From Liolophura sinensis (Eukaryota > Mollusca > Polyplacophora > Chitonida > Chitonidae), in the NCBI RefSeq assembly GCF_032854445.1, contig NC_088300.1, positions 54,100,984-54,164,983 of the forward strand: a DNA stretch of 64,000 nucleotides, in the 5' to 3' direction. Under the pieces are notes generated by a model, which had not been told where the DNA came from, did no database searches, and saw nothing but the letters and a program-made list of their open reading frames with translations. Below are positions 55,701 through 64,000 of the stretch, in pieces (position 1 is the stretch's first letter; every line of letters begins with the position of its first letter). Both the position numbers and the translations under genes were made by a program.

Positions 55701-58700
55701 TTCTACGGAACTCGTCTTTACAAAGAAGATGCTATTCCAGACCCATCCCCTCAACAAGCAAAGTAACATTTAATATTGCTTACTACACTGACAATGTACT
55801 GACAGACTGCAAATAATAACAGTAACAATAACAGTACTTCTGTCTGGTATCACTCCTTCAACCAATGCAAAAAATGTACTTCTTTATTTTCATACGATAT
55901 TATAGTATGGGCATATCCAACATTATTCCTGTCCATTGTTAAATAGAGAATAAAATGTATGCCTAAGTTAGGCTTACTGATGTTTTAAAATTCAGATTTC
56001 ACCAGATCAGTTTGATGTAAACCTTGGTTGTGTTAATAAAGACTTAACAACTTTGTATTTAAGCTGTCACACATACTTTAGCCAATCACCTTTGGCAGCC
56101 TGTTAACTCATTTTGTGTTACCTGAAACTCTTGTGCATGAAAAGTGCTTCAAAAAATCATGATTTTTTCATAGCAGAACTACAGATACATGTGGTGAAAA
56201 TTGATTTGCAGAAAACCCAAAAACAAAGCAAAAACACAAAAACCAAAAGGAAAAAGAAAAGCTGTCCAAAAGAGAAGAGGAAAAAGCTGGACAAGAAGAA
56301 AACAAAGTGCAGCATCTTACAATGAGAGGTAGGAATGTGTTGTGCATATGTTTATGTTGTATTTAGATATTCATAACGAGTTAAGAGAAAAGACAACAAA
56401 AAATATGACCAAAATTCAGAATTGTCTCATAATTGGAAGGAAAACAGCTGATTTAACACTAATTCTGGCAGGCAAAATGGTGAACTAAGAATGGGTGACG
56501 TCACAGCAGAACAGATGGCTTCTCGGGTGGTAGGTTTATCTCGCCCTTGGTTATCCTTCATTGCAAAAGTAAAAAGTGACGTTTTTGGAACTTTAAATGT
56601 GACTCTTTTTCAATACATTACATATACACTATGCTCATCAACATTTTTTGTGCATGTGAATTACAAAGTAGGAATATAACCCAGTTATTTAAGTTTTCTT
56701 CCATTCATAATTCTGATTGCCATCATTAGTGAAGATTTTGTGACCTTATTTCTTGATGCCTATCAGATCAAATAAATTGTAAACAAAATATATTTGCAAG
56801 AGTGACTTGTGTCAAGGGGCTAACAGAGGTTTGTAACTTTTTATTGGTTAATGATAAGATATTAAGCATTGTGCATCCTGATCATGCTGTACAAGTTGAT
56901 GGATAACTATTTGAACATTGTCAGTGAATCTGAGAGTGGTGATGAGGAGGAGCTAAGCTTGCCAGGGGACAAGGATGAAGAGAGTGTGAGGAGCTGGCAT
57001 CTCATATGCACCACCCTGGAAGACTGGCAGGGCCTTGCTGAGAGATTTGAGAAGAGCAAGGTTAAGTGTGAACGAGAGCTGCATCAGTCTATCGTGGTGG
57101 ACTTCCTACCAGAAATACCTATACTCATAGAGGAAAAGGTAAGTCTTCTCTTACTATATAGCACTCAGGTAACAAGAAATTAAATACATGCTGACTTGGT
57201 GTGTTAAAAAAAAAAAGTGAAAATGAATTTTGCTGGTGTGACTACATCATTTGTGACACGCTTTTACATTTTAGGCAATCTGCTACAGAATAATCAACCA
57301 AATATTTTAAGTTTGAATGTTTTTAAAATATTCGAGTTCCATATTAAGTGATTTGTATAGCTTAATACCCAACCATTTATGTACCATTCACAGTCCTAAT
57401 ATTTACTTAGATTTATGGTTAATAATTTTTGATTTATTGTGGAAATATTTTTTGCAGGAAAAGGAGTTGAGAAGAAAATTACTTGAAACTGCACCACGAC
57501 GGACTTCAAGTCGCCTAGTGACAAAACGTCATAATGGGGAGCCGGAGGTATGACTGTTACTTTTTCTCAGTAACACTGAAGTTATGGCTTAAAAGGGAAA
57601 AATATGCTGGTGTCCTTTTCTTTTGAAATTTCACTGAAGCAATTCTTTATTTCTAAGGTGTTGCATATACTTATATTATATGTCATGAGAACTTTTTACT
57701 GATTATTAAGCACATGTTTTCTGAAAATGTGTTTTTGAAGACCATTAGTTTGTAATCCACAAGATTCTTTGTTCAAATCCAGCTCTGGCTAGAATTTTGA
57801 GTTGGAAATTATGCTCTGTGCATTATAAGTTTCCCTGAGGCTCTCATGATGTCTATAACATGTAAGCTTGACCAGTAATTTAACACATTAATTGAATTTA
57901 TTTATTTATTTGATTGGTGGGTTATGCGGAACTCAAGAATACTTCACTTCTAAGACAGTAGCCAGCATCGTGGTGGGAGGAAATTGGTACCAATCAAATA
58001 GGTAGATGCTTCACATGTTCACACTTGTTTCAGAATGAAGAAGGACCATTTGTGTCTGGTGAGAGGGCAGTTAACTTACAGATTCAGGAAATAGAGAGAC
58101 AAGAAAAAGAACAACAAGAACAAGAAGAAAAAGAACATGCCAGACAAGGTATTAAACTTTAGAAAGATACAGCAAATCAACAAGTTGTTGATGGGTGTGT
58201 CTAGATACTCGTCTAGATCCTCACTGATAATTGTCATGCATTAGACATTTGTCAGGCACCAGGGTCAGGATGCTGCCTCAAACTTAGTCTGGACTTTCTT
58301 GTTTTGTGACAGTTTGTGATCCTCGAACAAATGTGTAGTTAGACAACCTACACAGATCACTGTAAAACACATCATTCCCAGTTGTTGCACTGCTGTGCAT
58401 TTGAAACTACATGTACCGCTTTGCCTTATGAGCACAACTATGTTAGAAATCAGAAAATAGTACCCTAATTCCTCAACCTTTGAACGAGCAACTTTCAGTG
58501 CAATTTATTCACATTTTTCATTTGATTTTGGTGACAAAACTTCAGTGGTTGGATTGGTCAGCTTCACAAAAAGTATAATTTTATCAGTCATCATAGAATA
58601 ATGCTTTCAGAATATGTTGCAAACATGCGAAAAGTTTGAAGAAATACAATTCAGCCCTTGCACCAGCTTGTCCTAGACAGGCAACATTCTGCATTAGGGA

Positions 58701-59302
58701 AGATTGTTTTGATGGACTGGCATTTAATAATGTTGTATTTACTAAAGTTTTTGACCACGAATTATATGTATCAAGACATTCAATACATATGTACTACATG
58801 TATTTAATTTATTTTACTTTGTAAAGAAAGAGCAAGAAGATTGCAGCTGAGAGAGGAGAGGGCCAAGTTTATAGCGGATGGCAAAGATATCCCACCAGAG
58901 CTTCTGTATGTGAATTCAAATGACAAGAAGAAAGAAGAGTCCAGGTTTGTGTGTTCATGTTCATGCCAGGCTTTCAGATAACTTTCTGAAGGGTGGCTCA
59001 CAAATTTCAAAACCATTCAATACAACTAGCATTTTGAAGATTTCCTTATTTACATGTGCAATTTTTCAGGCAACGCTTAATTTGTACCTGACAGGATGGA
59101 ATTTTATGCCGGACAATGTCATTGTTAGGCTGCTTATGTCCAGGTTTGCATGCTTCAGTTCCAAGTCAGGTCATAGTTATAACACTGATTATTAAAACAG
59201 AAGGACATAAACATGGGGACAGCAGACATGTCTCTACATGGATCTGGACTTTTCAGTGGTTTATCTCATTGGTCATACATGCAGGGATCAGTCAAGTCAG
59301 TT

Positions 59303-59346
<44 letters not shown>

Positions 59347-61502
59347 TTGGTGTTTTACACTGTAGTCAAGAATATTATCCTAATACAACAGCGGCCGGCA
59401 TTATAGTGGAAGGAAACTGGGTAGAGCCCGGGGAAAATCCACAACTATCCGCAGGTTGCTAGAAGACCTTTTCACATACTGCCAGAGAGGAAACCAGCAT
59501 GAGCGGGCCTTGAACTCACAATAACCACATTGATGGGAGTTTCCTGCATAATTGCACTGCCATGGAGGCCCAGTCAGTTTTAAGGGGAATTACCTCATTT
59601 CCTGTCTGTGAATAGATAGTGTGTACAGTATGTCATTGTCTGTATTCTGTGATGCATTTTGTTTCCAGGGCAGAACCTGTAGATGCTAAAACTTTATCAG
59701 GGATGTTAAAAGGTGAGCAGTTGCTCCACATTAAGGCCTCTTTAGATATTCATGATGTTGTGGTGAAAGTACAAACTGTTTCTTATGTAAACAGGCCCCA
59801 TTTCACATCAGTCTTTTCTTTGTTGAAAACTCCGGTGTTTAATTGCTCCCTTATGACTGAATTACTAATGTTGTTTGATGCAAAAAATATGCAGTAGCAA
59901 ATCTCTTAACAAGGCAACTTCAGTTGATGTACAATTTTCTAATGTTCAGACAAGATGGTCAACAAGAACAAGATTGTAGGGAACTGGAGGTGACTGTATT
60001 TACAGACAGAGCACTCTGTGACTCTGTGTATGACAGGTTGGTTATGATAAAGTTTGACAGTTGTTTAACTTGAAAGTATGAATATGCCAGTTTTCTTTAA
60101 ATTTTTGTTGATATCCAGCTGATAATAAATTTCACAATCTTTTTATCCTTTTTTTTTTTTTTTTTTAGTCATTAAATCTGTCCGGTCTCATAAAACCGCC
60201 TGGCCATTCTGTGAACCTGTACAGGAATCTTTTGCCCCATCATATTTCGACATCATAAAGGTATGGATACTTTTCAGGAGTTAAACTGATGATTAAACTG
60301 ATGAAGAATATAATACCATCCTTGTTTGCCATTCCTAATTTATTTTAACAAACATCTCAATGGCATAACTTCCTGAGATGAATTTGCTGAAATTATTGGC
60401 TCCAAAGTTGCAATATGCCATAATTATTCATTCATGAAACTCTGATATTGGTAATTATATGGCCATGTTACTATTACAGGGAGCAGCACAATAAGCATAA
60501 TATCTTCACCATAGTTATAAATAAATCTGTGTGACAGTAAGTAAGTATTGTCAATTCAGTATGCATAGTAATTTCTAGTTGAGCAAGATTTTCAAAAGTT
60601 CATACCTGAAAATGTATGACTTGATGATTAAACAGCACCCGATGGATATCTCTACTATGGAGAAAAAGGTCCGTGGCAAAGAATACAAAACTAGAGCAGA
60701 CTTCATCGCTGACTTCAGACTGATAGCCAGAAACTGTCACAAGTATAATGGACCAGATAATGGTATGTGATTTTTTCCTTGGATCCTAGCTCTGTTCAAG
60801 CTCTGGGGTGAGATAACTGGTGATGAGTGGTGGTTAAGTTCAGACACTCTAACTTCCTCCTACAATAAACCACACTGCCTTCGTTTAAGTGATAAGGGCC
60901 TCCGTGGCTCAATTGGTGAGCGAACGAGTGCAGCGTAATGACCCAGGAGCCTCTCCACCAATGAGGTCGTTGTGAGTTCAAGTCCAGCTCATGCTGGCTT
61001 CCTCTCCAGCTGTAAGTGGGAAGGCCTGGCAACAACCTGCGGACGGTCGTGTGTTTCCCCCGGGCTCTGCCCGGTTTCCTTTTACCATAATGCTGGCTGC
61101 CATCATATAAGTGAAATATTCTTGAGTACGGCGTAAACCACCAATCAAATAAATAAATATAAGCGATACATTCTTGAGTACTAGTGTGGTAGACATAAAC
61201 AGGAAAAACTATTTAGATTTTAACAGTTTTGGTTTTGTGTGAACAGAATTATTTTTTCTCTGTAATTCTCAGTGTTTGGTGATTTTTCTGTATGTGTTGT
61301 AGAATACTCTGAAATGGTGAATGTTCTGGAAAAGTGGTTTAACAAGGCAGTTAGAAAGTTCATTCCAAAGAAGACTGTAGACAATGATGAGGAATACCAG
61401 GGCGGTTCTACATGTCGCTCAGCAACTTCATCCAGACCTTCTCGTGCTGCGAGCTCACGTGCCTTGGAAGCTCTTCACCAGGCAGCAGCAGAAGCTCTCC
61501 AG
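52584..61502 (+). CDS. CECR2: CECR2-like bromodomain chromatin factor, 5' part (13 exons, continues past window)
   Basis: Exons: 52584-52754, 54483-54589, 55118-55301, 55632-55762, 56212-56328, 56925-57138, 57458-57547, 58034-58148, 58827-58944, 59669-59712, 60169-60260, 60636-60762, 61303-61502. All 12 junctions agree in phase, giving 570 residues with no stop. The DDT-like N-terminus carries [20 protein letters not shown] (32-51), [40 protein letters not shown] and [13 protein letters not shown], as in vertebrate CECR2. A K/R-rich linker, acidic stretch and coiled Glu/Gln region follow. The bromodomain spans about 425-535 with the WPF shelf at 442-444 and the acetyl-lysine-binding Asn at 499 (KYN). 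CECR2 pairs with the ISWI ATPase SNF2L (CERF complex) to remodel nucleosomes. The long Pro-rich C-terminus must lie right of the window. Start: ATG 52584 has A at -3 and G at +4; ATGs at 52521, 52563 and 52605 are in frame. Confidence 0.92.
53103..53376 (+). mobile_element. tRNA-derived SINE copy
   Basis: After a poly-C run: GGATTTAGTACGCCAGCATG, GAGTTCAAGTCCAGCTC (B-box-like), GGGAAGGTCTTCCAGCAGCC, TAATGCTGGTCGCC, TGAAATATTCTTGAGTACAG and an AAATAAATAAAG tail. In CECR2 intron 1; most of the head is present. Confidence 0.9.
54005..54220 (+). repeat. Dispersed repeat, copy 2 (partner at 19378)
   Basis: Same orientation and order of blocks as 19378-19590; lies in CECR2 intron 1. Confidence 0.6.
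54483..54589 (+). CDS. CECR2: CECR2 coding exon 2
   Basis: Residues 58-93, phase 0 in and 2 out. [20 protein letters not shown] then [15 protein letters not shown]. Donor GTAAAG. Confidence 0.9.
54841..55030 (+). mobile_element. Foldback/MITE family copy C
   Basis: TAATTCCTCAGC start, GGTTGGAGAATTACAG end. Shares CGCATATGAGCAACTTTC-type and TAATTTTATCAGTC blocks with copies D and E. In CECR2 intron 2. Confidence 0.75.
55118..55301 (+). CDS. CECR2: CECR2 coding exon 3
   Basis: Residues 93-154, phase 2 in and 0 out. [20 protein letters not shown] and [15 protein letters not shown], closely CECR2-like. Confidence 0.93.
55632..55762 (+). CDS. CECR2: CECR2 coding exon 4
   Basis: Residues 155-198, phase 0 in and 2 out. 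[20 protein letters not shown] followed by [13 protein letters not shown]. Donor AAGTAAC. Confidence 0.92.
56212..56328 (+). CDS. CECR2: CECR2 coding exon 5 (Lys/Arg-rich)
   Basis: Residues 198-237. The composition leaves other frames open almost throughout, so the frame is fixed by phase 2 in and phase 2 out, giving a basic segment with [15 protein letters not shown]. Vertebrate CECR2 has a basic AT-hook-like stretch at the same place. Confidence 0.75.
56925..57138 (+). CDS. CECR2: CECR2 coding exon 6
   Basis: Residues 237-308, phase 2 in and 0 out. Acidic [13 protein letters not shown], then [20 protein letters not shown] and [13 protein letters not shown]. Donor GTAAGT. Confidence 0.92.
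57458..57547 (+). CDS. CECR2: CECR2 coding exon 7
   Basis: Residues 309-338, phase 0 both sides. [20 protein letters not shown] and [10 protein letters not shown], basic. Confidence 0.85.
57893..58000 (-). mobile_element. SINE 3' fragment
   Basis: Minus-strand (TTTA)n tail, GATTGGTGGGTTATGCGGAA, AGAATACTTCACTTCTAAG and GCATCGTGGTGGGAGGAAA; the 5' part is missing. CECR2 intron 7. Confidence 0.75.
58034..58148 (+). CDS. CECR2: CECR2 coding exon 8
   Basis: Residues 339-377, phase 0 in and 1 out. [20 protein letters not shown] then a Glu/Gln/Lys coiled segment. Confidence 0.87.
58466..58650 (+). mobile_element. Foldback/MITE family copy D
   Basis: TAATTCCTCAACCTTTG start, GAAAAGTTTGAAGAAATACA end. 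Collinear with copy C over about 185 bases. CECR2 intron 8. Confidence 0.75.
58827..58944 (+). CDS. CECR2: CECR2 coding exon 9
   Basis: Residues 377-416, phase 1 in and 2 out. [20 protein letters not shown] and IPPELLYVN match the vertebrate segment before the bromodomain. Confidence 0.92.
59306..59571 (-). mobile_element. Full-length SINE with 11-bp target-site duplication
   Basis: Minus-strand copy with a long (TTTA)n tail (about ten units) and all blocks to the head (GGCCTCCATGGCAGTGCAAT on the minus strand). AGTCAGTTTTA is exactly repeated at 59295-59305 and 59572-59582. CECR2 intron 9. Confidence 0.92.
59669..59712 (+). CDS. CECR2: CECR2 coding exon 10 (44 bases)
   Basis: Residues 416-431, phase 2 in and 1 out. 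[14 protein letters not shown] leads directly into VIKSVRSHK of the next exon, as in vertebrate CECR2 (KVLDVVKAHK position). Confidence 0.85.
60169..60260 (+). CDS. CECR2: CECR2 coding exon 11 (bromodomain, WPF shelf)
   Basis: Residues 431-461, phase 1 in and 0 out, after a 20-base poly-T tract. [20 protein letters not shown] followed by FDIIK. Confidence 0.93.
60636..60762 (+). CDS. CECR2: CECR2 coding exon 12 (bromodomain, acetyl-lysine Asn)
   Basis: Residues 462-504, phase 0 in and 1 out. [20 protein letters not shown] to [10 protein letters not shown]; Asn499 is the canonical acetyl-lysine contact. Confidence 0.94.
60895..61159 (+). mobile_element. Full-length tRNA-derived SINE with near-perfect TSD
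   Basis: Best-preserved head: GGGCCTCCGTGGCTCAATTG with A-box-like TGGCTCAATTGGTGAGCG, and B-box-like GAGTTCAAGTCC. All 3' blocks and an AAATAAATAAAT tail are present. TAAGTGATA (60886-60894) and TAAGCGATA (61160-61168) flank it. CECR2 intron 12. Confidence 0.93.
61303..61502 (+). CDS. CECR2: CECR2 coding exon 13 (bromodomain end)
   Basis: Residues 504-570, phase 1 in and 0 out. [20 protein letters not shown] closes the bromodomain; a Ser/Arg/Ala-rich linker follows. Donor GTGAGC. Confidence 0.93.
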
Positions 61503-64000
61503 GTGAGCCAAATCTTACTCTGATCCAGGCCCAGACAGGAGTTATTGATAAAAGGTATCATGTCACAAGTTGTGATGATCAATGTTTCAAACTGGTATAA
61601 AAGTTTAAGAGCCAGGGTAATAAAACTAAGTGAAGCCAACTTAGACCTGATTGCAGTTTTTTGAATTCTGTACTTGATATTTTTGGCACTTTTGTGTCAT
61701 CATCTTATTGGAAGCTGTGAGAACTGTAAGTATAATTTGTATTAACTGGAAAAGTTGCCTTTTCTCAAAAATTATTTACCCTTGTAGACTTTGTGACTTA
61801 TCGGAATTAGATTTTTGATGAACAGTGTTTTAATATTCATGTCCCACCCCTTACTTCAGAAGTCACCATCCATGCATAACAAATCTGTACTCAAAAGGAA
61901 AGAGTAGCTTTCATTGCACTATGGATGTAATAGGAAGCTCTGCAAACTACCTATGTGCATCATAATGAGGTTTTTATCTGTACGAAAACTGATGATTAGT
62001 ATTTTCACCACTCTCGTTAAATATTGTATAAAGGTTTTCATACAAAGGTTGTGGCATGATTATTTAACGAGAGACATAATAAGGACAAAGTTAGATAGAT
62101 GGATTTTTGTTGGGTGATATAACTTTCTTATCAACTTTTGTCACCTGTGAATGATTTAAAATGTTCTGAGGTAAGAAACACTTCGAAAGAGAGGCAAATT
62201 TGTACTGTTCACTTGTAATCAAAGTGAAAATTTACGGTCAAAAAAGCCAGTTTTGAATAATTTTGATTGTAAAACCTTTAAGGTACACTACAAAGTATCA
62301 TCTTGGATGTCTTGTATCAGGGAACAAGCATAATTTCTTCTTCAGTTTTCCTGTTCTAAAAACGCAATTGATTGAAGCCTTGGACTTCCTCCATCTTCAA
62401 GACAATGTCATTGCATGTCCTCCATATCAATTCATAAATTTGAAAAAGAAAATGTTTTCACAAGGAAAGTGGATAGAGCTATTGATAATGAGTACTCTAT
62501 GCTGTTGTTAATGTGAATGCAAATGCAAATGATAGCTGACTGGTCATACAGCTGAAGACTCCGATAGCCATGATCTTCAAGGCAGTGTCCTCCATATCAG
62601 TTGGATGGCATGCCAGGAGCAAAATGCTCAGAAGTTATCAAAGAAAAATATATGTAAAAGAAAACAGAAAGAGTTAATTCATATTGGGTTCTCTCCTCTT
62701 CTTTACCCAGTCGCCAGCCACTCACTCAGAATTTTTAACATACATTTTACTCTAGACAGACTCAAACTAACAATGGCAAGTTCATCTGATCAAAACTAAA
62801 AACAGCAGTTGATTCCCCAAAGCAATTTTTGACCTCTGTAAAACTTAAAAGATTAATAATATTTGCAGTTTGTGGTCAGTGCGATTCAAATTTTGGTATA
62901 TTTGCCTTAACACATGTACTGTGTTTCCAGTTTGAACTCCCATGGGTTGGAAATTACATAAGACTTAAGTCAAAACAAGTTTTGTGGAACTGGCCCAAGT
63001 TCTGCTTACTTTCCTGTAAACTTTAAAGTGGCCATTGTCTTATAAGTGAAATATTCTGCAGTATTGTGTTAAATCTAATCCATTGAATAAATAAATAAAA
63101 TATGCTGTTTTCCTTGTGAGCATATCCATGTAAGACATGGGTGCGTTCATGCCGTTTAGATTTATATCAAAACGTGGTGTACAAACCTTGACACTGTAAA
63201 TATGCCCTTTCAATCCTCATCTACCTGTATTGTGCTCAACTTTTGCTGACACCTCTTTCTGATGATCTAAACTACATGTGTCTGTAGAGGCAAGTGGAAT
63301 ATAATGCGCTATCATCTTAGACCATTCACAAAATGCATCTGTGTCTTTTAGAAAAAAACATATGTGTAATGTTCTTGGGAATGTCATGTTTTTCATCATC
63401 ATGGAATTAAGGTCCAGTGTAGAAGAGAGAATTGCTAATCTGAAAACAACATGGGAATCCCCTTCCAGTACAATAAACTGGACATATTTATTGTATGAGA
63501 GGAGGTGAAGTGGTTGTGGTGATCTATGTACAACTAGGGTGACATAAACAAAGACAGTGTCTAAGTTGGTAAGTGCAAAGCATGCAGCTCAACATTTTCA
63601 TGCAGCCTTATACAAAGACCTCACTGATTGGGACCTTGGGCCTGCCTTCACTGGATACAAAAGCTTGATTGGTTCAGCTTTGAATGAGGTTTGTGCATGA
63701 GGGAACTAAGCAGGGCATTTTATTGTTCTCTAAAACAATACCAACATTTCACTTCTGGAACATTCCATTTTTTCTGAGTCAAGTTTCTCACAATCCCTGA
63801 CACCCCTTGACTGCAGAATGAATGTTGCCCACAAAAGTTGACATAGACATAGTGAAGCTTTTGTACTCCAAGCACTGTTCCAAGCCCTCTGCTTTGGGCA
63901 AGGAAAGATTGACTAAATCTATGCATGTAATTTTTACATCATGTACAGCTGTCCTAGAAATTTGGAATTACCTTCTGGGCACAGCAATAGCATACATGTG
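61503..64000 (+). other. CECR2 intron 13 (at least 2.5 kb), incomplete
   Basis: No further exon is supported before the window ends. A SINE 3' fragment lies at 63027-63101 and duplicated short phrases (TGTCCTCCATATCA near 62418 and 62588) occur. The Pro-rich C-terminal exons of CECR2 are expected to the right. Confidence 0.6.
63027..63101 (+). mobile_element. SINE 3' fragment
   Basis: TATAAGTGAAATATTCTGCA, GTGTTAAATC and (AAAT)n tail; head and middle absent. Confidence 0.7.

Noticed and set aside
60895-60990. A tRNA gene
   Set aside because: A- and B-box-like sequences are present but no cloverleaf follows; it is the head of a SINE with a target-site duplication.
62263-63026. Additional CECR2 exons
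   Set aside because: Open frames here lack acceptor/donor pairs in phase 0 and do not resemble the Pro-rich CECR2 C-terminus.

Overview
This is eukaryotic, animal nuclear DNA, most likely from a mollusc and perhaps a bivalve. The evidence is short exons in long AT-rich introns with GT/AG splice sites, dense ACATGTA-type words, many palindromic short transposons, and a tRNA-derived SINE whose 3' part (TGAAATATTCTTGAGTACGGCGT) I associate with molluscan genomes. The species cannot be named from the window, and another lophotrochozoan remains possible.

Layout. (1) 1-1450: 3' end of a decayed Ty3/gypsy-type LTR retrotransposon (broken integrase, polypurine tract, LTR start). (2) 3300-4320, minus strand: a compact, apparently intronless gene for an unrecognised 238-residue basic protein. 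It carries five R-R-x-S motifs, and two perfect cAMP response elements lie just upstream. (3) 6770-28086 (3' UTR perhaps to 34.4 kb), plus strand: a complete MOB2 gene. Five coding exons give 253 residues; the first holds only 17 coding bases and is followed by an 18-kb intron. (4) 36.1-52.4 kb, minus strand: a complete 14-coding-exon gene for a 1782-residue glutamine-rich nuclear protein of the PRR12/QSER1 (DUF4211) type. A 3.9-kb exon carries an array of 14-residue repeats. (5) 52.5-61.5 kb and beyond the right edge, plus strand: the 5' two-thirds or less of a CECR2 gene (DDT-type N-terminus, charged linker, complete bromodomain). Splice phases agree at every junction of all three multi-exon models, and no frame breaks were found.

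Genes 4 and 5 are head to head and share a CpG-containing promoter of about 200 bp with an ETS-type site. Both encode chromatin factors, so co-expression is plausible. MOB2 and the PRR12/QSER1-like gene are tail to tail. The rest is intron and spacer colonised by short non-autonomous elements. At least eleven SINE copies are present, two or three with target-site duplications. There is a foldback/MITE family with five copies spread through introns of all three large genes, several other terminal-inverted-repeat elements (one nested inside another), and two minisatellites.

The most unusual points are the CRE/PKA-motif gene, the divergent chromatin-gene promoter, the 19-bp minisatellite that stays open in all three forward frames, and the five-copy intronic foldback family. 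No CRISPR array, bacterial operon or obviously new enzymatic system is present.
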